DNA of 64,000 nucleotides from Flaveria trinervia (lineage: Eukaryota; Streptophyta; Magnoliopsida; Asterales; Asteraceae): assembly GCA_025506515.1 (NCBI GenBank), contig JACCIX010000425.1, positions 1 to 64,000 on the forward strand, in the 5' to 3' direction. Position 1 is the first letter of the stretch. Every line of letters starts with the position of its first letter. Under the pieces are notes generated by a model that was not told the origin of the DNA, did no database searches, and was given only the letters and a program-made list of their open reading frames with translations. Positions 11,773 to 24,796 of the stretch are shown here, piece by piece. The position numbers and the translations under genes were made by a program.

Positions 11773-13692
11773 TGTAAGGCCCCCGTTCCCGGGACGCTTA
11801 CAGTTGTGTCCTCATCGCACATAAAACATATAATTACATTTGTATTTCATAAAGCATCGTAGCGAAAACATTTAAACATGACATTTCATTTCAATATAGT
11901 GGCTTTTGCAAAATAATACATCGTTAATCAGTTACAAAATACATTGTTTCATTACATCACAAAAGTGTTTATAAATGGATGCCATCCCAAAGAGCCGAGT
12001 AGCCGCCCCGTGCCATCCTCAGCAATATTACCTGCCAACTGGAAATACATAAAAGTCAGCGTTGCTGAGTGAGTCCTAGTTTTTATAAATAAACATATTT
12101 TACTTTCATGGAAAACCGTTCATTACTTTTGCATGATCACACACCATTCATACACATAGACAATATCATTATTATCTTCTTCATTCGTTCATTCATCTTT
12201 ACATCTTTTCTTGCGCATTTGATATCTTCCATACCAATATGTGTTCTACACCCCAAACTATATGGCTACTGGGCCGAAGTCTATAAATAGATAGCTAAAC
12301 ATGGTACCGCAGTACCAGGGGTAAGCGGTAGAGGTTCTATACAAATAGTCGATCACAAAGAAAGACCCCAATGTGCATCCTCCCGGGTAGCGAACCACAC
12401 ACTGTTGGGCTAACTCCTTTTAATTGGCGTATCCCGATATCTAATGTTGGCAGACTTTCATTACCTTCATCATTTATTAATGCACGCATTTATCATGTTC
12501 CACTTTTCATTATATTCCACTTTACGTTACATAATACTTTCACTTCATTCATTATCATAACACGTAAAGCCACATGAAAAAATAAACATACTCATAATAA
12601 GAACATAACATACACAATCATCAGCATCATACAAGGCAACATCATACATACATAACATGCATAACCATGCAACATCATCATCACATGCCCAACATGCTCT
12701 CTAAGACCTCAACAGTCATCTTACATGAACTTACGGGGACCCTTACGTCAAAACTTACATCTGCACTTTCCCCGAAAGTCTGAAGTTAAACTACACTTTT
12801 CCTTGGGTGCAACAGCCCTTTTAGGGCGTATGGACACCCTTCAGTCGCATGGCCTCCATGCGACTGAACATCATGCAATGGACCAATGCGATGAACACCA
12901 TGCGAATGACACCCAATCATGCAAATGAAACTAATGCGGATGGACTCCATGCGGATGAGTGCCGTGTGAATGGATCTAATACGGATGAACTAATGCGGAT
13001 GAGCATTTATGCGACTGGGCTCTCAGTCGTGCGAATGAACATCAATCATGCGAATGAACCCCAATCTTGCGAATGAACCCTCAATCGCACCCCAATCGCC
13101 GTATGGCCTCCATTCGGTCGCCTAGCCCTACTGGTGTAGAATGCAGTTCATCCTGAACCTAATCTGCCATTTTTGACCTCCAAGCTCATCCAAACTCATT
13201 CTAAGCCCAAATCAACCATCCTAAAACTTAGGAATGCATACCACAACACCATTCCACACACTAGCTCAAACACAGACCCAATGAATCATACACACACATA
13301 CACATACACAAACGGGTCGAACATACACACACTCAAAAACCCGATTTCAGATGTTTCCAGCCCCAAATCATTCAAAAACGTGTAAAAGAGGGTCCTAGAA
13401 CTCACACAAATGACCACAACGAGAAGAGCTTTGATTTGACTCGCTACACGATGATTTTTGCTCACTTGAACCAACTTGAACCAACTTTTCTCCCTTTTCT
13501 CTTCTTTCTCTCTTCTCCTCTTTCATTGGCTGAAAATGTGAGTGTGGGGAGAGGGTAATGGCTGCCCTCTCCCTTCAAATATCACCATATACCCAACTTT
13601 CTCTCGTTGGCGAGTTTTGTCCCTCGACTTTGGACTTTATTTCTTTTTCTTCCTTTGTCGGCTTCAAAATAAATAAATAACCTGGTGTTACA
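11773..13692 (-). mobile_element. 3' LTR of Tekay chromovirus (left arm)
   Basis: On the minus strand the LTR runs TGTAACACCAGG...CCTTACA. It is 1920 bp and is directly preceded on that strand by the polypurine tract (13693-13710, AAGGGGGGTGGACT). A CATTCGCA-type array lies at 12840-13080. The outer flank is TACTA. The partner 5' LTR is absent because the palindrome axis cuts the element. Confidence 0.9.
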
Positions 13693-13729
13693 AGTCCACC
13701 CCCCTTAAATAGGTTTTGTCCTCGAAACC

Positions 13730-16700
13730 TATTATTCCTCGACAACATGGTAATGCTGTCTCATTTCTTCCTCATCTCCCACGTTGACTCGGATCCCTTC
13801 CTATGCTTCCACTGTACACGCACAGAAGAACCGGTTTATTTCTCAGCCTTTTCTCTTTTCGATCGATGATCGCCACTAGTTGCTCCACATAATTGAGTCG
13901 CTCGTCTACCTCGATATCTTCCAGTGGAACAATCATATCTTCATCTGCCAAGCATTTTCTCAGATGAGATACATAGAATGTCGGGTAGATTCCAGTTAGC
14001 TCATCTGGTATTCTAGTCTATAGGCCACCTCTCCTACTCGAGCAATGATTCGGAAAGGGCTATGTACCTTGGCTCAACTTGCCCCGCTTTCTAAATCGAA
14101 TAACACCCTTCCAAGGTGAGACCTTCAACATAACCCGGTCACCCACCTGGAACTCATCGGTCTGCGTCGTTTGTCGGCGTACGACTTCTGTCCATCTTTG
14201 GCTGCCTTGATAAAGGGTTTGATCCTCTCAAGCTTCTCAGTCGTAGCCTCGATCACCTCGACGCTCCCCATCTTCTTCTGACCAATATCACCCCGACAAA
14301 TGGTGTTCGCATCTCCCTACCGTATAGCATCTCATGTGGTGGCATACCAATGCTGGCATGATAGTTGTTGTTGTATGAGAATTCAGCTAACGGTAAGTGG
14401 TCATCCCAACTTCCCCCAAAATCAATTACACATGCCCAAAGCATGTCTTCCAATGTCTGAATGGTCCTTTCTACTACATCATGTTTGGGATGATAAGTCG
14501 TGCTAATATGTAACCTCGTTCCCATGGGTCGTGGAATTTCTTCCAGAATTTGGATGTAAATCGGGTGTCACGATCAGCACAATAGACAACAGCATACCAT
14601 GACGAGTTACAATTTCCTTGATGAATAGATCCGCCAACCTCTCAGATGAATATGTCTCGCGGATCGGTAGGAAGTGAGCACTCTTCCTCAACGGTCAACA
14701 ATCACCCATATGGCATCATACCCTTTCGGAGTACGCGGCAACTTCGTAATGAAATCCATGGTGATGTGCTCCACTTCCAATTTGGTATATCAAAAGGTTG
14801 GATCTTCCCATATGGCTTTTGATGCTCGGCCTTCACCAGTAGACAAGTAAGGCACTTACTCACATACTCCACCATATCGTGCTTCATACCCGACCACCAA
14901 TAATCTTTCTTCATATCTTGGTACATTTTTGTGGCACCATGGGGGAATAGAGTATCGAGTCTTGTGAGCTTCATCCATAATCTTCACCCGTAAATCCCCA
15001 AAACGAGGAATCCACACCTGTCCAAATCGGGTTTTAACACCAAGTGTGTTTTCACCCAATTCCCTAACCAAACCTCTCATCCTTTTCGAGTTAAGTTGAT
15101 CTTCCTTCAATGCCTCATCTTGAAACTCTTTAACTTGCTTCATCACTTCAGAGGTCATGATTAGTTGATAGGCTTTCACCCAAATTGGCTCGGGCCTCTC
15201 CTTTTGGCTAAGGGCATCAGCCACCACATTGGCTTTGCCCGGATGGTAATGGATCTCACAATCATAGTCCTTTATAGCTCCAACCATCGTCTCTACCTCG
15301 TATTCAGATCTTTCTACTCAAAGAAGTACTTTAAGCTCTTGTGGTCAGTGAAAATGGTGCCTTCATCTCATCCTGTAGAGATAGTGCCTCCAAATCTTTA
15401 GTGCAAAGACCATGGCTGCTAGCTCCAAGTCATGAGTAGGATAATTGATCTCATGAACCTTCAACTGTCGGGATGCATAGGCTATAACCTTCCCCTTTGC
15501 ATTAACACGCGCACCCCAACCCAAGTAGGAAGCATAAAAAATAAACCACTAGATCTTCGCTTTCATCGGGTAATGACAAACAGGAGCTTGAGTCAATCTC
15601 GCCTACAATTCTTCAAACGCCTTCTCTTGAGCCTGACCCCATACAAACTTTACATCTTTCTGGGTCACTTAGTTAGTGGAGAAGCGATCTTGAAAAATCT
15701 TGAACGAACCTCCTATAGTAGCCCGCCAAACCCAAGAAACTACGAATCTCGGATGGCGTCTTTGGAGACTTCCATTGCATCACCGCCTCCACCTTTGTCG
15801 GGTCCACCATAATCCCGTCAGGATTTACCACATGTCCCAAGAACTGAACTTCGCGCAACCAGAACCGCACTTGGAGAATTTAGCATACAACTTCTCCCTC
15901 CTCAACGTCTCCAACTTCCCGAATGTGACCGACATGCTCATCTCACTCTTTGAATAAATCAGGATGTCATCAATAAACACAATCACTAATTTATCCAACA
16001 TCGTCCGACACACACGGTTCATCAAATCCATAAAAGCATCTGGCGCATTGGTCAAACCAAAAGATATAACGAGGACTCGTAGTGACCATACCGCGTGCGG
16101 AAGGCTGTTTTAGGGATATCTTGCTCCTTCACCTTCACTGATGCTAGCCCGATCGAAGATCTATCCTTGAGAACCAACTGGCACCTTGAAGCTGATCAAA
16201 CCAATCATCAATCCTCAGTAACGGTATCGATTCTTCACTGTCAACTTGTTCAGCTCACGGTAGTCGATGCACATCCTCATACTACCGTCTTTCTTCTTCA
16301 CGAACAGGAACGGGGCACCCTAAGGAGAGATACTCTCGGTCTAATGAACCCCTTATCAAGTAGCTCTTGCAACTGTCCCATCAACTCATTCATCTCAGTC
16401 GGAGCCAACTGATACGGTGCCTTGGCAATAGGTTGGGCACCCGGTATCAGATCAATCTGAAACTCGATCTCTCGGTCAGGTGGGACTCCTGGTAAGTCTT
16501 TTGGGAACGCGTCTGGAAAGTCACACACAACCAGTACATCGGATAGTTGTGGTGTTGGTGTATCCACATCCTTTACATAAGCCAAGTAGGCACTACACCC
16601 ACACCTCATACACTTTCCCACCACCGCCATTGAGATCACTTTCGGGATCGTCGTGACCCGATCCCCATAAATCGTCACCGAACTCCCATCAAGCACTGTC

Positions 16701-17346
16701 AAACGAATCATCTTCTTGCGACACACAATGTTCGCCTCGAACTCCGCTAACCAATCCATCCCAAGAACCAAATCAAAACCACCTAAGGTCATCATGAACG
16801 GTCTAACAGGAAACTTATGACCCTCAAGTTCCACATCATAACCCTCGATCATCTCAGAAATCCTGTTAGACTTACCTATGGTAGTTACTACATCAAAGGG
16901 CACCTCAACACGTCTACCACTAACAGGCAGTTTAGCACAGGAAGCAGCAGAAATAAAACTTTTACTGGCACCTGAATCAAATAACACATAAGCTAAAGTT
17001 TGGTTCACTAGAAACGTACCGGACACAACGTCAGGGTCCGTCCTAGCCTCCGCTTGTGTCATAGTGAATGCCCTGGTGCTCGCCCTCGGTCCTTCACTTC
17101 CCGTCTTCTTTGCCCCGGAACCCTTCAACCCTCGGCTTCTTACAATCCCTACTCATGTGGCCCTCCTCACCACAGTTGAAACATTTGCCTACACGGCAAT
17201 CCTTTGCGATGTGCCCCTTCTTCCCACATTTGAAGCACACATTCAACCCCAACCTACATTCTCCCACATGCTCCCTTCCACACTTGCCACACCTCTTTGA
17301 CCCTGCACTTAATGTGGCCCCACGGCGGTCATCCACCTATGCCTTT
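13730..17346 (-). pseudogene. Tekay-type Ty3/gypsy gag-pol (left arm, gag truncated)
   Basis: Read on the minus strand the order is: gag zinc knuckles (17336-17094, CX2C...H...C with CFKCGKKGHIAKDC and CFNCGEEGHMSRDC); aspartic protease with FDSGAS (about 16960); RT with the FIDDIL active site (about 15960); RNase H (about 15680-15200); integrase (H2C2 about 14940, then core, about 15000-14250); and a chromodomain-type tail with VQWKHRKGSESTW in the mirror copy. The order PR-RT-RH-INT-chromodomain defines chromoviruses, and the tail points to Tekay/Del. Protease through the start of RT (17128-16298) is one open frame here, while the other arm is broken there. Later domains carry one-base shifts. 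The gag N-terminal part is missing at the axis. Confidence 0.85.
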
Positions 17347-17461
17347 TTGTTACCCATCGAGCATCACCCCCACCACCCGTTAGTGGGGGGCTTGCACCTC
17401 ATAAACGAGGAAGAAGAAGAGCCTGTGCCGGGGCAGCACGAGGCTTTAACTATGGGGCGTT
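17347..17461. other. Palindrome spacer (about 115 bp)
   Basis: This is the only non-palindromic sequence between the two arms. The last shared bases are GCCTTT on the left and AAAGGC on the right. It holds a run of C, a GAAGAAGAAGAG stretch and no full gene. Read outward on either strand it seems to continue the gag frame just before the zinc-knuckle region, apart from one stop shared by both arms. That would fit gag linker sequence belonging to one or both copies. Confidence 0.8.
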
Positions 17462-20400
17462 AAAGGCATAGGTGGATGACCGCCGTGGGGCCACATTAAG
17501 TGCAGGGTCAAAGAGGTGTGGCAAGTGTGGAAGGGAGCATGTGGGAGAATGTAGGTTGGGTTGAATGTGTGCTTCAAATGTGGGAAGAAGGGGCACATCG
17601 CAAAGGATTGCCGTGTAGGCAAATGTTTCAACTGTGGTGAGGAGGGCCACATGAGTAGGGATTGTAAGAAGCCGAGGTTGAAGGGTTCCGGGGCAAAGAA
17701 GACGGGAAGTGAAGGACCGAGGGCGAGCACCAGGGCATTCACTATGACACAAGCGGAGGCTAGGACGGACCCTGACGTTGTGTCCGGTACGTTTCTAGTG
17801 AACCAAACTTTAGCTTATGTGTTATTTGATTCAGGTGCCAGTAAAATTTTATTTCTGCTGCTTCCTGTGCTAAACTGCCTGTTAGTGTTAGACTGTTGAG
17901 GTGCCCTTTGATGTAGTAACTACCATAGGTAAGTCTAACAGGATTTCTGAGATGATCGAGGGTTATGATGTGGAACTTGAGGGTCATAAGTTTCCTGTTA
18001 GACCGTTCATGATGACCTTAGGTGGTTTTGATTTGGTTCTTTGGATGGATTGGTTAGCGGAGTTCGAGGCGAACATTGTGTGTCGCAAGAAGATGATTCG
18101 TTTGACAGCGCTTGATGGGAGTTCGGTGACGATTTATGGGATCGGGTCACGACGATCCCGAAAGTGATCTCAATGGCGGTGGTGGGAAAGTGTATGAGGT
18201 GTGGGTGTAGTGCCTACTTGCTTATGTAAAGGATGTGGATACACCAACACCACAACTATCCGATGTACGGTTGTGTGTGACTTTCCAGACGCGTTCCCAA
18301 AAGACTTACCAGGAGTCCCACCTGACCGAGAGATCGAGTTTCAAATTGATCTGATACCGGGTGCCCAACCTATTGCCAAGGCACCGTATCAGTTGGCTCC
18401 GACTGAGATGAATGAGTTGATGGGACAGTTGCACGAGCTACTTGATAAGGGGTTCATTAGACCGAGTATCTCTCCTTAGGGTGCCCCGTTCCTGTTCGTG
18501 AAGAAGAAAGACGGTAGTATGAGGATGTGCATCGACTACCGTGAGCTGAACAAGTTGACAGTGAAGAATCGATACCCGTTACTGAGGATTGATGATTTGT
18601 TTGATCAGCTTCAAGGTGCCAGTTGGTTCTCAAGGATAGATCTTCGATCGGGCTAGCATCAGTTGAAGGTGAAGGAGCAAGATATCCCTAAAACAGCCTT
18701 CCGCACGCGGTATGGTCACTACGAGTTCCTCGTTATATCTTTTGGTTTGACCAATGCGCCAGATGCTTTTATGGATTTGATGAACCGTGTGTGTCGGACG
18801 ATGTGGATAAATTAGTGATTGTGTTTATTGATGACATCCTGATTTATTCAAAGAGTGAGATTGAGCATGTCGGTCACATTCGGGAAGTTGGAGACGTTGA
18901 GGAGGAGAAGTTGTATGCTAAATTCTCCAAGTGCGCGTTCTGGTTGCGCGAAGTTCAGTTCTTGGGACATGTGGTAAATCCTGACGGGATTATGGTGGAC
19001 CCGACAAAGGTGGAGGCGGTGATGCAATGGAAGTCTCCAAAGACGCCATCCGAGATTCGTAGTTTCTTGGGTTTGGCGGGCTACTATAGGAGGTTCGTTC
19101 AAGACTTTTCCAAGATCGCTTCTCCACTAACTAAGTTGACCCAGAAAGATGTAAAGTTTGTATGGGGTCAGGCTCAAGAGAAGGCGTTTGAAGAATTGTA
19201 GGCGAGATTGACTCAAGCTCCTGTTCTGTCATTACCCGATGAAGCGAAGATCTAGTGGTTTATTTTGATGCTTCCTACTTGGGGTTGGGTGCGTGTTAAT
19301 GCAAAGGGGAATTATAGCCTATGCATCCCGACAGTTGAAGGTTCATGAGATCAATTATCCTACTCATGACTTGGAGCTAGCAGCCATGGTCTTTGCACTA
19401 AAGATTTGGAGGCACTATCTCTACAGGATGAAGTGCACCATTTTCACTGACCACAAGAGCTTAAAGTACTTCTTTGAGTAGAAAGATCTAAATACGAGGT
19501 AGAGACGATGGTTGGAGCTTATAAGGACTATGATTGTGAGATCCATTACCATCCGGGCAAAGCCAATGTGGTGGCTGATGCCCTCAGCCAAAAGGAGAGG
19601 CCCGAGCCAATTGGGTGAAAGCCTATCAACTAATCATGACCTCTGAAGTGATGAAGCAAGTTAAAGAGTTTCAAGATGAGGCATTGAAGGAAGATCACTT
19701 AACTCGAAAGGATGAGAGGTTTGGTTAGGGAATTGGGTGAAAACACACTTGGTGTTAAAACCCGATTTGGACAGGTGTGGATTCCTCGTTTTGGGGATTT
19801 ACGGGTGAAGATTATGGATGAAGCTCACAAGACTCGATACTCTATTCCCCCATGGTGCCACAAAAATGTACCAAGATATGAAGAAAGATTATTGGTGGTC
19901 GGGTATGAAGCACGATATGGTGGAGTATGTGAGTAAGTGCCTTACTTGTCTACTGTTGAAGGCCGAGCATCAAAAGCCATATGGGAAGATCCAACCTTTT
20001 GATATACCAAATTGGAAGTGGAGCACATCACCATGGATTTCATTACGAAGTTGCCGCGTACTCCGAAAGGGTATGATGCCATATGGGTGATTGTTGACCG
20101 TTTGAGGAAGAGTGCTCACTTCCTACCGATCCGCGAGACATATTCATCTGAGAGGTTGGCGGATCTATTCATCAAGAAATTGTAACTCGTCATGGTATGC
20201 TGTTGTCTATTATGTCTGATCGTGACACCCGATTTACATCCAAATTTTAGAAGAAATTCCACGACGCCATGGGAACGAGGTTACATATTAGCACGACTTA
20301 TCATCCCCAAACTGATGGTTAGTCAGAAAGGACCATTCAGACATTGGAAGACATGCTTTGGGCATGTGTAATTGATTTTGGGGGAAGTTGGGATGACCAC

Positions 20401-21073
20401 TTACCGTTAGCTGAATTCTCATACAACAACAACTATCATGCCAGCATTGTATGCCACCACATGAGATGCTATACGGTAGGAGATGCAGAACACCCATTTG
20501 TCGGGGTGATATTGGTCAGAAGAAGATGGGGAGCGTCGAGGTGATCGAGGCTACGACTGAGAAGCTTGAAAGGATCAAACCCTTTATCAAGGCAGCCAAA
20601 GATGGACAGAAGTCGTACGCCGACAAACGACGCAGACCGATTGAGTTCCAGGTGGGTGACCGGGTTATGTTGAAGGTCTCACCTTGGAAGGGTGTTATTC
20701 GATTTAGAAAGCGGGGCAAGTTGAGCCCAAGGTACATAGGCCCTTTCCGAATCATTGCTCGAGTAGGAGAGGTGGCCTATAGACTGGAATTACCAGATGA
20801 GCTAACTGGAATCTACCCGACATTCTATGTATCTCATCTGAGAAAATGCTTGCAGATGAAGATATGATTGTTCCACTGGAAGATATCGAGGTAGACGAGC
20901 GGCTCAATTATGTGGAGCAACTAGTGGCGATCATCGATCGAAAAGAGAAAAGGCTGAGAAATAAACCGGTTCCTTCTGTGCGTGTACAGTGGAAGCATAG
21001 GAAGGGATCCGAGTCAACGTGGGAGACTGAGGAAGAAATGAGACAGCATTACCCATGTTTGTTCGAGGAATAA
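17462..21073 (+). pseudogene. Tekay-type Ty3/gypsy gag-pol (right arm, gag truncated)
   Basis: Mirror of the left copy, on the plus strand. Three zinc knuckles lie at about 17520-17690. Protease with FDSGAS is at about 17826 and shifts frame near 17850. RT spans 18330-19140 (FIDDIL near 18826). RNase H runs to about 19620 (FTDHKSLKYF at 19443). The integrase H2C2 and core span about 19820-20550, followed by the GPFRIIARVG block (about 20745). The chromodomain-type tail is at 20846-21073, ending HYPCLFEE. Frame breaks fall at different places from the left arm, for example near 17850, 18167 and 18660. The chromodomain may guide integration to heterochromatin (family knowledge). Confidence 0.85.
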
Positions 21074-21112
21074 CAGGTTTCGAGGACAAAACCTATTTAA
21101 GGGGGGTGGACT
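21074..21112 (+). other. Polypurine tract of Tekay element
   Basis: CGAGGACAAAACCTATTTAA leads into GGGGGGTGGACT immediately before the LTR start TGTAAC. This is the classic gypsy plus-strand primer region. Confidence 0.8.
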
Positions 21113-23048
21113 TGTAACACCCGGTTATTTATTTATTTTGAAGCCGACAAAGGAAGAAAAAGAAATAAAGTCCAAAGTCGAGGGACAAAACTCGCCAACG
21201 AGAGAAAGTTGGGTATATGGTGATATTTGAAGGGAGAGGGCAGCCATTACCTCTCCCCACACTCACATTTTCAGCCAATGAAAGAGGAGAAGAGAGAAAG
21301 AAGAGAAAAGGGAGAAAAAGTTGGTTCAAGTTGGTTCAAGTGAGCAAAAATCATCGTGTAGCGAGTCAAATCAAAGCTCTTCTCGTTGTGGTCATTTGTG
21401 TGAGTTCTAGGACCCCTTTTTACACGTTTTTGAATGATTTTGGGGCTGGAACACATCTGAAATCGGGTTTTTGAGTGTGTGTATGTTCGACCTTTTGTGT
21501 ATGTGTGTGTGTGTATGATTCATTTGGGTCTTGTGTTTGAGCTAGTGTGTGCTTGAATGGTGTTGTGGTATGCATTCCTAAGTTTTAGGATGGTTGATTT
21601 GGGCTTAGAATGAGTTTGGATGAGCTTGGAGGTCAAAAATGGCAGATTAGGTTCAGGATGAACTGCATTCTACACCAGCTAGGGCTAGGCGACCGAATGG
21701 AGGCCATACGGCCGATTGGGGTGCGATTGAGGGTTCATTCGCAGATTGGGGTTCATTCGCATGATTGAGGTTCATTCGCACGACTGAGAGCCCAGTCGCA
21801 TAAATGCTCATCCGCATTAGTTCATCCGTATTAGATCCATTCACACGGCACTCATCCGCATGGAGTCCATCCGCATTAGTTTCATTTGCATGATTGGGTG
21901 TTCATTCGCATGGGTGTTCATCCGCATTGGTCCATTCGCATGATGTTCAGTCGCATGGAGGCCATGCGACTGAAGGGTGTCCATACGCCCTAAAAGGGCT
22001 GTTGCACCCAAGGAAAAGTGTAGTTTAACTTCAGACTTTCGGGGGAAAGTGCAGATGTAAGTTTTGACGTAAGGGTCCCCGTAAGTTCATGTAAGATGAC
22101 TGTTGAGGTCTTAGAGAGCATGTTGGGCATGATGATGATGATGTTGCATGGTTATGCATGTTATGTATGTATGATGTTGCCTTGTATGATGCTGATGATT
22201 GTGTATGTTATGTTCTTTATTATGATGTATGTTTATTTTTCATGTGGCTTTACGTGTTATGATAATGAATGAAGTGAAAGTATTATGTAACGTAAAGTGG
22301 AATATAATGAAAAGTGGAACATGATAAATGCGTGCATTAATAAATGATGAAGGTAATGAAAGTCTTGCCAACATTAGATATCGGGATACGCCAATTAAAA
22401 GGAGTTAGCCCAACAGTGTGTGGGTTCGCTACCCCGGGAGGATGCACATTGGGGTCTTTCTTTGTGATCGACTATTTGTATAGAACCTCTACCGCTTACC
22501 CCTGGTACTGCGGTACCATGTTTAGCTATCTATTTATAGACTTCGGCCCAGTAGCCATATAGTTTGGGGTGTAGAACATCATATTGGTATGGAAGATATC
22601 AAATGCGCAAGAAAAGATGTAAAGATGAATGAACGAATGAAGAAGATAATAATGATATTGTCTATGTGTATGAATGGTGTGTGATCATGCAAAAGTAATG
22701 AACGGTTTTCCATGAAAGTAAAATATGTTTATTTATAAAACTAGGACTCACTCGGCAACGCTGACTTTTATGTATTTCCAGTTGGCAGGTAATATTGCTG
22801 AGGATGGCACGGGGCGGCTACTCGGCTCTTTTGGGATGGCATCCATTTATATAACACTTTTGTGATGTAATGAAACAATGTATTTTGTAACTGATTAACG
22901 ATGTATTATTTTGCAAAAGCCACTATATTGAAATGAGATGTCATGTTTAAATGTTTTCGCTACGATGCTTTATGAAATACAAATGTAATTATATGTTTTA
23001 TGTGCGATGAGGACACAACTGTAAGCGTCCCGGGAACGGGGCCTTACA
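21113..23048 (+). mobile_element. 3' LTR of Tekay chromovirus (right arm)
   Basis: Begins TGTAACACCCGG and ends GGGGCCTTACA, 1936 bp. The array of CATTCGCA words is at 21725-21970, the CTCGGCAACGCTGAC box near 22752 and TTTCCAGTTGGCAGGTAAT near 22777. The 3' flank is TAGTA. Confidence 0.9.
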
Positions 23049-23217
23049 TAGTATCTCCGATATGGTGAAATCGAAGCAGCCAACTGCCGATTAGCGACTA
23101 ATCACCAACTAATCGGAGGCTAATCGCGATTTTTACAACATTGAGGCAAACAAAAGTGTAGGAAAAAATACGATCTCGTAACAAGTATCAAATAGGTCTT
23201 ATCTGAGTTACATGCCA

Positions 23218-23867
23218 TGTCACACCTGGCCCTTCGCATCAACAATATTGTCCGCTCTGCCCACGAAGAGCTCACGGATTTGCTTTTGGTTGCTCGGGTG
23301 AAAACTTTCCAGGGAGGTCACCCATCCCTGGATTGTTCCTACCTGAGCACGCTTAACTGTGGAGTTCTCCTCTTATCCACAGCCAATACGCCCAAAACGC
23401 GTTGTTGATGTTAGAAGCCAAACATTCCTTATGAACCAGGAATCTCTCCTGTCCACAGCTGATGTGGAATATGTGTAGGGTGTCACAAGCACCCCCTGTT
23501 TGGACTCATCGTCCTCGATGAGCCCGAGAAGTCACCATCCTTGGTGAGGTATGTCCCACACCCCGAACGACACAGGAGTGGCTCTAATACCATTCTGTCA
23601 CACCCGGCCCTTCGCATCAACAATATTGTCCGCTTTGCCCATGAGGAGCTCACGGATTTACTTTTGATTGCCCGGGTGAAAACTTCCCAGGGAGGTCACC
23701 CATCCCTGGATTGTTCCCACCTGAGCACACTTAACTGTGGAGTTCTCCTCTCATCCACAACCAATACGCCCAAAACACGTTGTTGATGTTAGAGGCCAGA
23801 CATTCCTTATGAACCAGGAATCTCTCCTGTCCATGGCTGATGTGGGATATGTGTAGGGTGTGTAACA
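23218..23867 (-). mobile_element. Cassandra TRIM retrotransposon (right arm)
   Basis: Inverted copy of 10958-11602. LTRs are 23218-23487 and 23596-23867 with the 5S-like core on the minus strand. The primer site GGCTCTAATACCA (minus-strand TGGTATTAGAGCC) lies just left of 23596. Small differences from the left arm suggest independent read errors. Confidence 0.88.
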
Positions 23868-23984
23868 AGTCTCAAATAGGTCTTATCTGAGTTACATGCC
23901 ACCCACAATTGGTTTAAACATTTCATGTCTCATTCAGTCCTTCCTTGTGTGCCCACACACCTATCACAACATCTTCAGCTCTGA

Positions 23985-24745
23985 TACCCTGGCTTTCATG
24001 CTTGTGTCGCCTTAATGTCCCAATCTGTTCCATATAACATAGATTATTGAATTCAAAGACCGGCAAGAAGTCATACAACCTATCTCTCCTTACTTGATAT
24101 GGGGTCGAATAGAAGGTGTAGTAAACAAATTAAGTAATTCGACTACTTGACCTCATATCTTTGTCAAAGAGGCCTTCAATGACCCCCATATTTGATGGAT
24201 AAAATTTTGAGCCTTTCAAATCATATATCCATTCAAGAAATTCAATCTATGTGGGACCCTAAACCCTATATTAATTTCCATTTAATCATGCCGGGAAACT
24301 CACTATTCACACTAAGCTACCTAATTGTGGCGGGCTACATCACTATCGATGTCCCTATCACTCTTGACAAACGATCCTAAATTTTGAACTTGGTTGTCAG
24401 CGAGACTCCTAGGCCATCAATACTAGTTAGGGTGACCTTCTCTGTTTGCACCATTAAAATTATAATAAAGATGCTTGGTTTTATGGCGACTTAACTTTAA
24501 ATCTTTACGCTCTGAGGCTACTTACCACTCCTTTAAGCTTTTACTAAAACTCGATTAAGTTTCCACTACTAACACAACATCATCTACGAAAAAAATGCTC
24601 CTCGAGATTGTCTCCTCGGTCGAATTTATCTACTCATCCAAGAGTATGTAAAAAGAAACACTCTCATATGTCATCTACCATCCGATTTGTTATGCTTCTT
24701 AGAACTTTATCAATTTTTATAAAAAAAAAACTCATGATTTGAATA
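23985..24745 (-). pseudogene. LINE reverse transcriptase remnant (right arm)
   Basis: Inverted copy of the remnant at 10090-10850 with the same broken RT blocks. Confidence 0.6.
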
Positions 24746-24796
24746 GTTTACTACAGTTCAAAACCAATCATGCCACAAAATCTATACATGCACAAA

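Larger units (their letters stand above)
1..17346. repeat. Left arm of a giant palindrome
   Basis: This arm is the reverse complement of 17462-34905. Anchor pairs are 1/34905, 569/34337, 8147/26724, 10042/24797, 11773/23048, 13692/21113 and 17346/17462. The pair sum drifts from 34906 to about 34808, so the right arm is roughly 100 bp longer, through many small indels rather than one block. The arm is cut by the window edge, so the palindrome may extend further left. Every element here therefore occurs twice in the window in opposite orientation. Confidence 0.95.
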
